The notes under the pieces: generated by a model
The model's input: only the letters and a program-made list of their open reading frames with translations
What the model was told of the DNA's origin: nothing
The model's database searches: none
Source: Atriophallophorus winterbourni
Taxonomy: Eukaryota; Platyhelminthes; Trematoda; Plagiorchiida; Microphallidae
Assembly: GCA_013407085.1 (NCBI GenBank)
Contig: JACCGJ010019378.1
Coordinates: forward strand, 1 to 64,000
DNA: 64,000 bases
Direction of reading: 5' to 3'
Made by a program: the position numbers and the translations under genes
Shown here: positions 62,113 to 64,000 of the stretch, one piece after another
Layout of the letters: each line of letters opens with the position of its first letter
Position numbering within the stretch: the first letter of the stretch is position 1

Positions 62113-64000
62113 TGCCACTGTTAAATGCACAGTGCTTGCGGAACAAAATAGCCTAATTATCCCGCTTTAACTCTCAGTTTTCTGCTGACATCATTGCTGT
62201 TACCGAAAAATGGTTTTACGATCAGGTGAACGATTGCGAGCTGGCACTTCCCAACATGATCCTACTTCGACGAGACCGTTCAAGATCAGGTGGTGGAGTT
62301 GCTTTGTATTATAACGAACGTCTTCAATGCACAGCTGTACCTGGCACAAGGTTTGAGCTAGAGGACACCATGTGGTGTAGCCTTCGCTTGGAAACTGGAG
62401 AGAACTGTATACTTGGTGTGATCTACCGCTCGCCCAAATCTTCCGATGCCCACAATGAAACGTTGTTACAAATGATGCGCAACGCTGGAAATCTTAGAGG
62501 ATGCCAATTGTTAATAATGGGTGATTTTAACCTCCCACATCTCTACACCAAAAGTGTGCATACTCAGAAATCCCTTGAGATTATCACTTTCACTCCCCAA
62601 TACAACCATGTCCATTCATTCACTCGACAGAGGGGCCTCAATGACTCATCAATTCTAGATCTGGTTTTAACATCCGAAGCAACAGCAGTGGAGTCAGTGC
62701 AGTATCATAGTCCTTTGGGGCTAAGTGACCATCTTGTGTTGTCCTTCGAATTCGTGTGCAACGCCAGAAGGGCGTCGGGCGACATTAAGTTCATCAGGAG
62801 AGTCGATTACTTCGGCCTTCGCGGTGCCATTACGATTATGGAGGAAAAACATCTCGATCTTACGAATGCAGATACTCATTGTTCTAGTCTGTTAAGTTAT
62901 ATTGGTACAAAACTAGACGACAATTCTACCTGTGTTCCCAAAAGGAAATCAAGAACATTTTGCTTCAAACTTCGAAGCCGCACTCGGAAGTTGATAGCCA
63001 TGCGAAATCCCGCATGGGCTGCACACAAAATAATACGAACAGACGCATCCTGGGAACACTTTCGTAGTTTTCGTAACAAGGTGACGTCCCTAATTCGAGA
63101 AGACAAGCAATATCACCATTGGAAGCTGATCGACAAGATGGAACGACATCCTAAGTTGCTGTACACCATCGTAAACACCGCGACCAAGGTTAAGCCAGGT
63201 GTATTTCCTATCCAGACAGAGAACGGACTGACTGATAATGTCAAGGATACAGCTGATGCCCTAATATCATTTTATGCGCAAGTATTTTGTCCAAAGAACG
63301 TGTCAACGCTGACGCCTTTGCCGCACCCACTACAAGTCGAATGCCTTAGCAACATCGAGGTAAATCCTACGGTTGTGCGAAAGCATCTACGCCGGCTGAA
63401 CGTTCGCAAATCACCAGGAGAGGATGGAATAACACCCGCTGTTCTGAAGTCATGCGAGCTGGAGCTTGGTGGCCCACTAAGTGATCTATTCAGGCACTCA
63501 TTGAATACGGGAACCGTACCAACTCAATGGAAAACCGGTGTTATCACACCAATCTACAAAGGGGGCAGTCGTTTTGATCCGGCGAATTACCGCCCCGTGA
63601 CGCTTCTTTCAGCGGTTTCTAAAATTTTGGAACGCCTGGTGTGTGAACGCCTTGTTGAACATCTCGAGAACCATCAGCTAATAACTTTCACACAACACGG
63701 ATTTAGGAAAACATATTCATGCCTGTCTAACTTGCTCACGACTCTAAATGACTGGACGCAAGCACTAGACCAAAGGGGTTCCGTCCATGCCGGTTACTTA
63801 GATATATCTAAAGCATTCGACAGAGTGAATCACTCCTTACTGCTTCAGAAGCTGCAGAATGTTGGCGTCATCGGAAACCTACTAACATGGTTCACAAGTT
63901 ACCTGTCTGGACGCCAAGTAAAAGTCAGAATAGATGGTGAAACTTCTCGAACAATTGAAGCCACGAGCGGAGTCCCTCAGGGTTCGGTTCTCGGTCCGAT
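62113..64000 (+). CDS. CR1 ORF2: EEP endonuclease and RT (incomplete at window end)
   Basis: After MPLLNAQCLRNKIA an in-frame TAA (62154-62156) stands where the sister element has GAA; from 62157 the frame is open for 614 codons to the window edge. Endonuclease residues are complete: NAQC (Asn), VTEKW (Glu), SRSGGGVALYY, GDFNLPHLY, LSDHLVL. RT: VRKSPGEDGITPAVL, PTQWKTGVITPIYKGG, NYRPVTLLSAVSKILERLV, TQHGFRKTYSC, LDISKAFDRVNHSLL, TSGVPQGSVLGP, then the window ends before FADD. Short direct repeats (CCACTGTTAAATG twice) precede it. Confidence 0.9.

Larger units (their letters stand above)
60390..64000 (+). mobile_element. CR1-like LINE, near complete, runs off the window
   Basis: ORF1 (60447-62083) and ORF2 (62113 to the end) are both present, each with one visible lesion before 64000. 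The 5' end near 60390 directly follows the TTGAATC tail of a truncated relative at 59740-60335, so the newer copy may have inserted next to the older tail. Confidence 0.88.

Noticed and set aside
1..64000. CRISPR arrays, bacterial operons, phage genes
   Set aside because: Introns, LINEs and SINEs mark the DNA as animal nuclear; no regularly spaced repeats were seen.

Overview
The window looks like nuclear DNA of a repeat-rich parasitic flatworm, most likely a digenean fluke. This is an inference from two intron-split animal genes (EIF3D on + and an MFSD6-like transporter on -) lying among CR1-like, RTE-like and Penelope-like retroelements with hammerhead ribozymes, a mix known from trematodes. 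No species marker is visible. Almost every long open frame is retroelement sequence, most of it broken or 5'-truncated.

Layout. 1-4640 (-): a nearly complete LINE whose coiled-coil/RRM ORF1, endonuclease and reverse transcriptase (RT) lie in one frame apart from one slip and one stop. 4715-6948 (+): a CR1-like LINE. 7531-40874 (+): the EIF3D locus, ten coding exons that I rebuilt from splice sites and protein homology. Its 5' part is tandemly duplicated: copy A (about 5655-15256) and copy B (about 17592-23430). Copy A exon 3 has a nonsense codon; copy B exons 1-3 are intact. Exon 4 is broken in both copies by the same frameshift and two in-frame TGA codons. Exons 5-10 are single-copy and intact. 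Two further LINEs of the 1-4640 family interrupt the duplication: one inside copy A (9682-13078) and one exactly at the A/B junction (15257-17590). The EIF3D introns are packed with a hairpin-rich SINE, RTE fragments, a 53-bp-arm palindrome, a Penelope-like fragment and, 61 bp before the last exon, a foldback element with a hammerhead ribozyme in each arm.

41409-46705: degenerate RTE and CR1 pieces with a tRNA-like SINE head. 47178-52923 (-): MFSD6-like exons, with an RTE fragment (48450-49425) and Penelope-like fragments (49436-52770) in the introns. 53955-64000: CR1-like elements of one family. The last (60390 to the window end) is the best preserved and leaves the window inside its RT domain.

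The most interesting signals are: two different hammerhead families, one repeatedly 230-310 bp downstream of Penelope GIY-YIG coding remnants and one in a 14-bp-TSD foldback element; a compact RNA hairpin at the end of ORF1 in the 53955-64000 CR1 family; and the EIF3D partial duplication, in which a broken exon 4 is almost identical in two copies whose flanks have diverged by several percent. Coordinates of element ends are estimates by eye unless a TSD or splice site is named.
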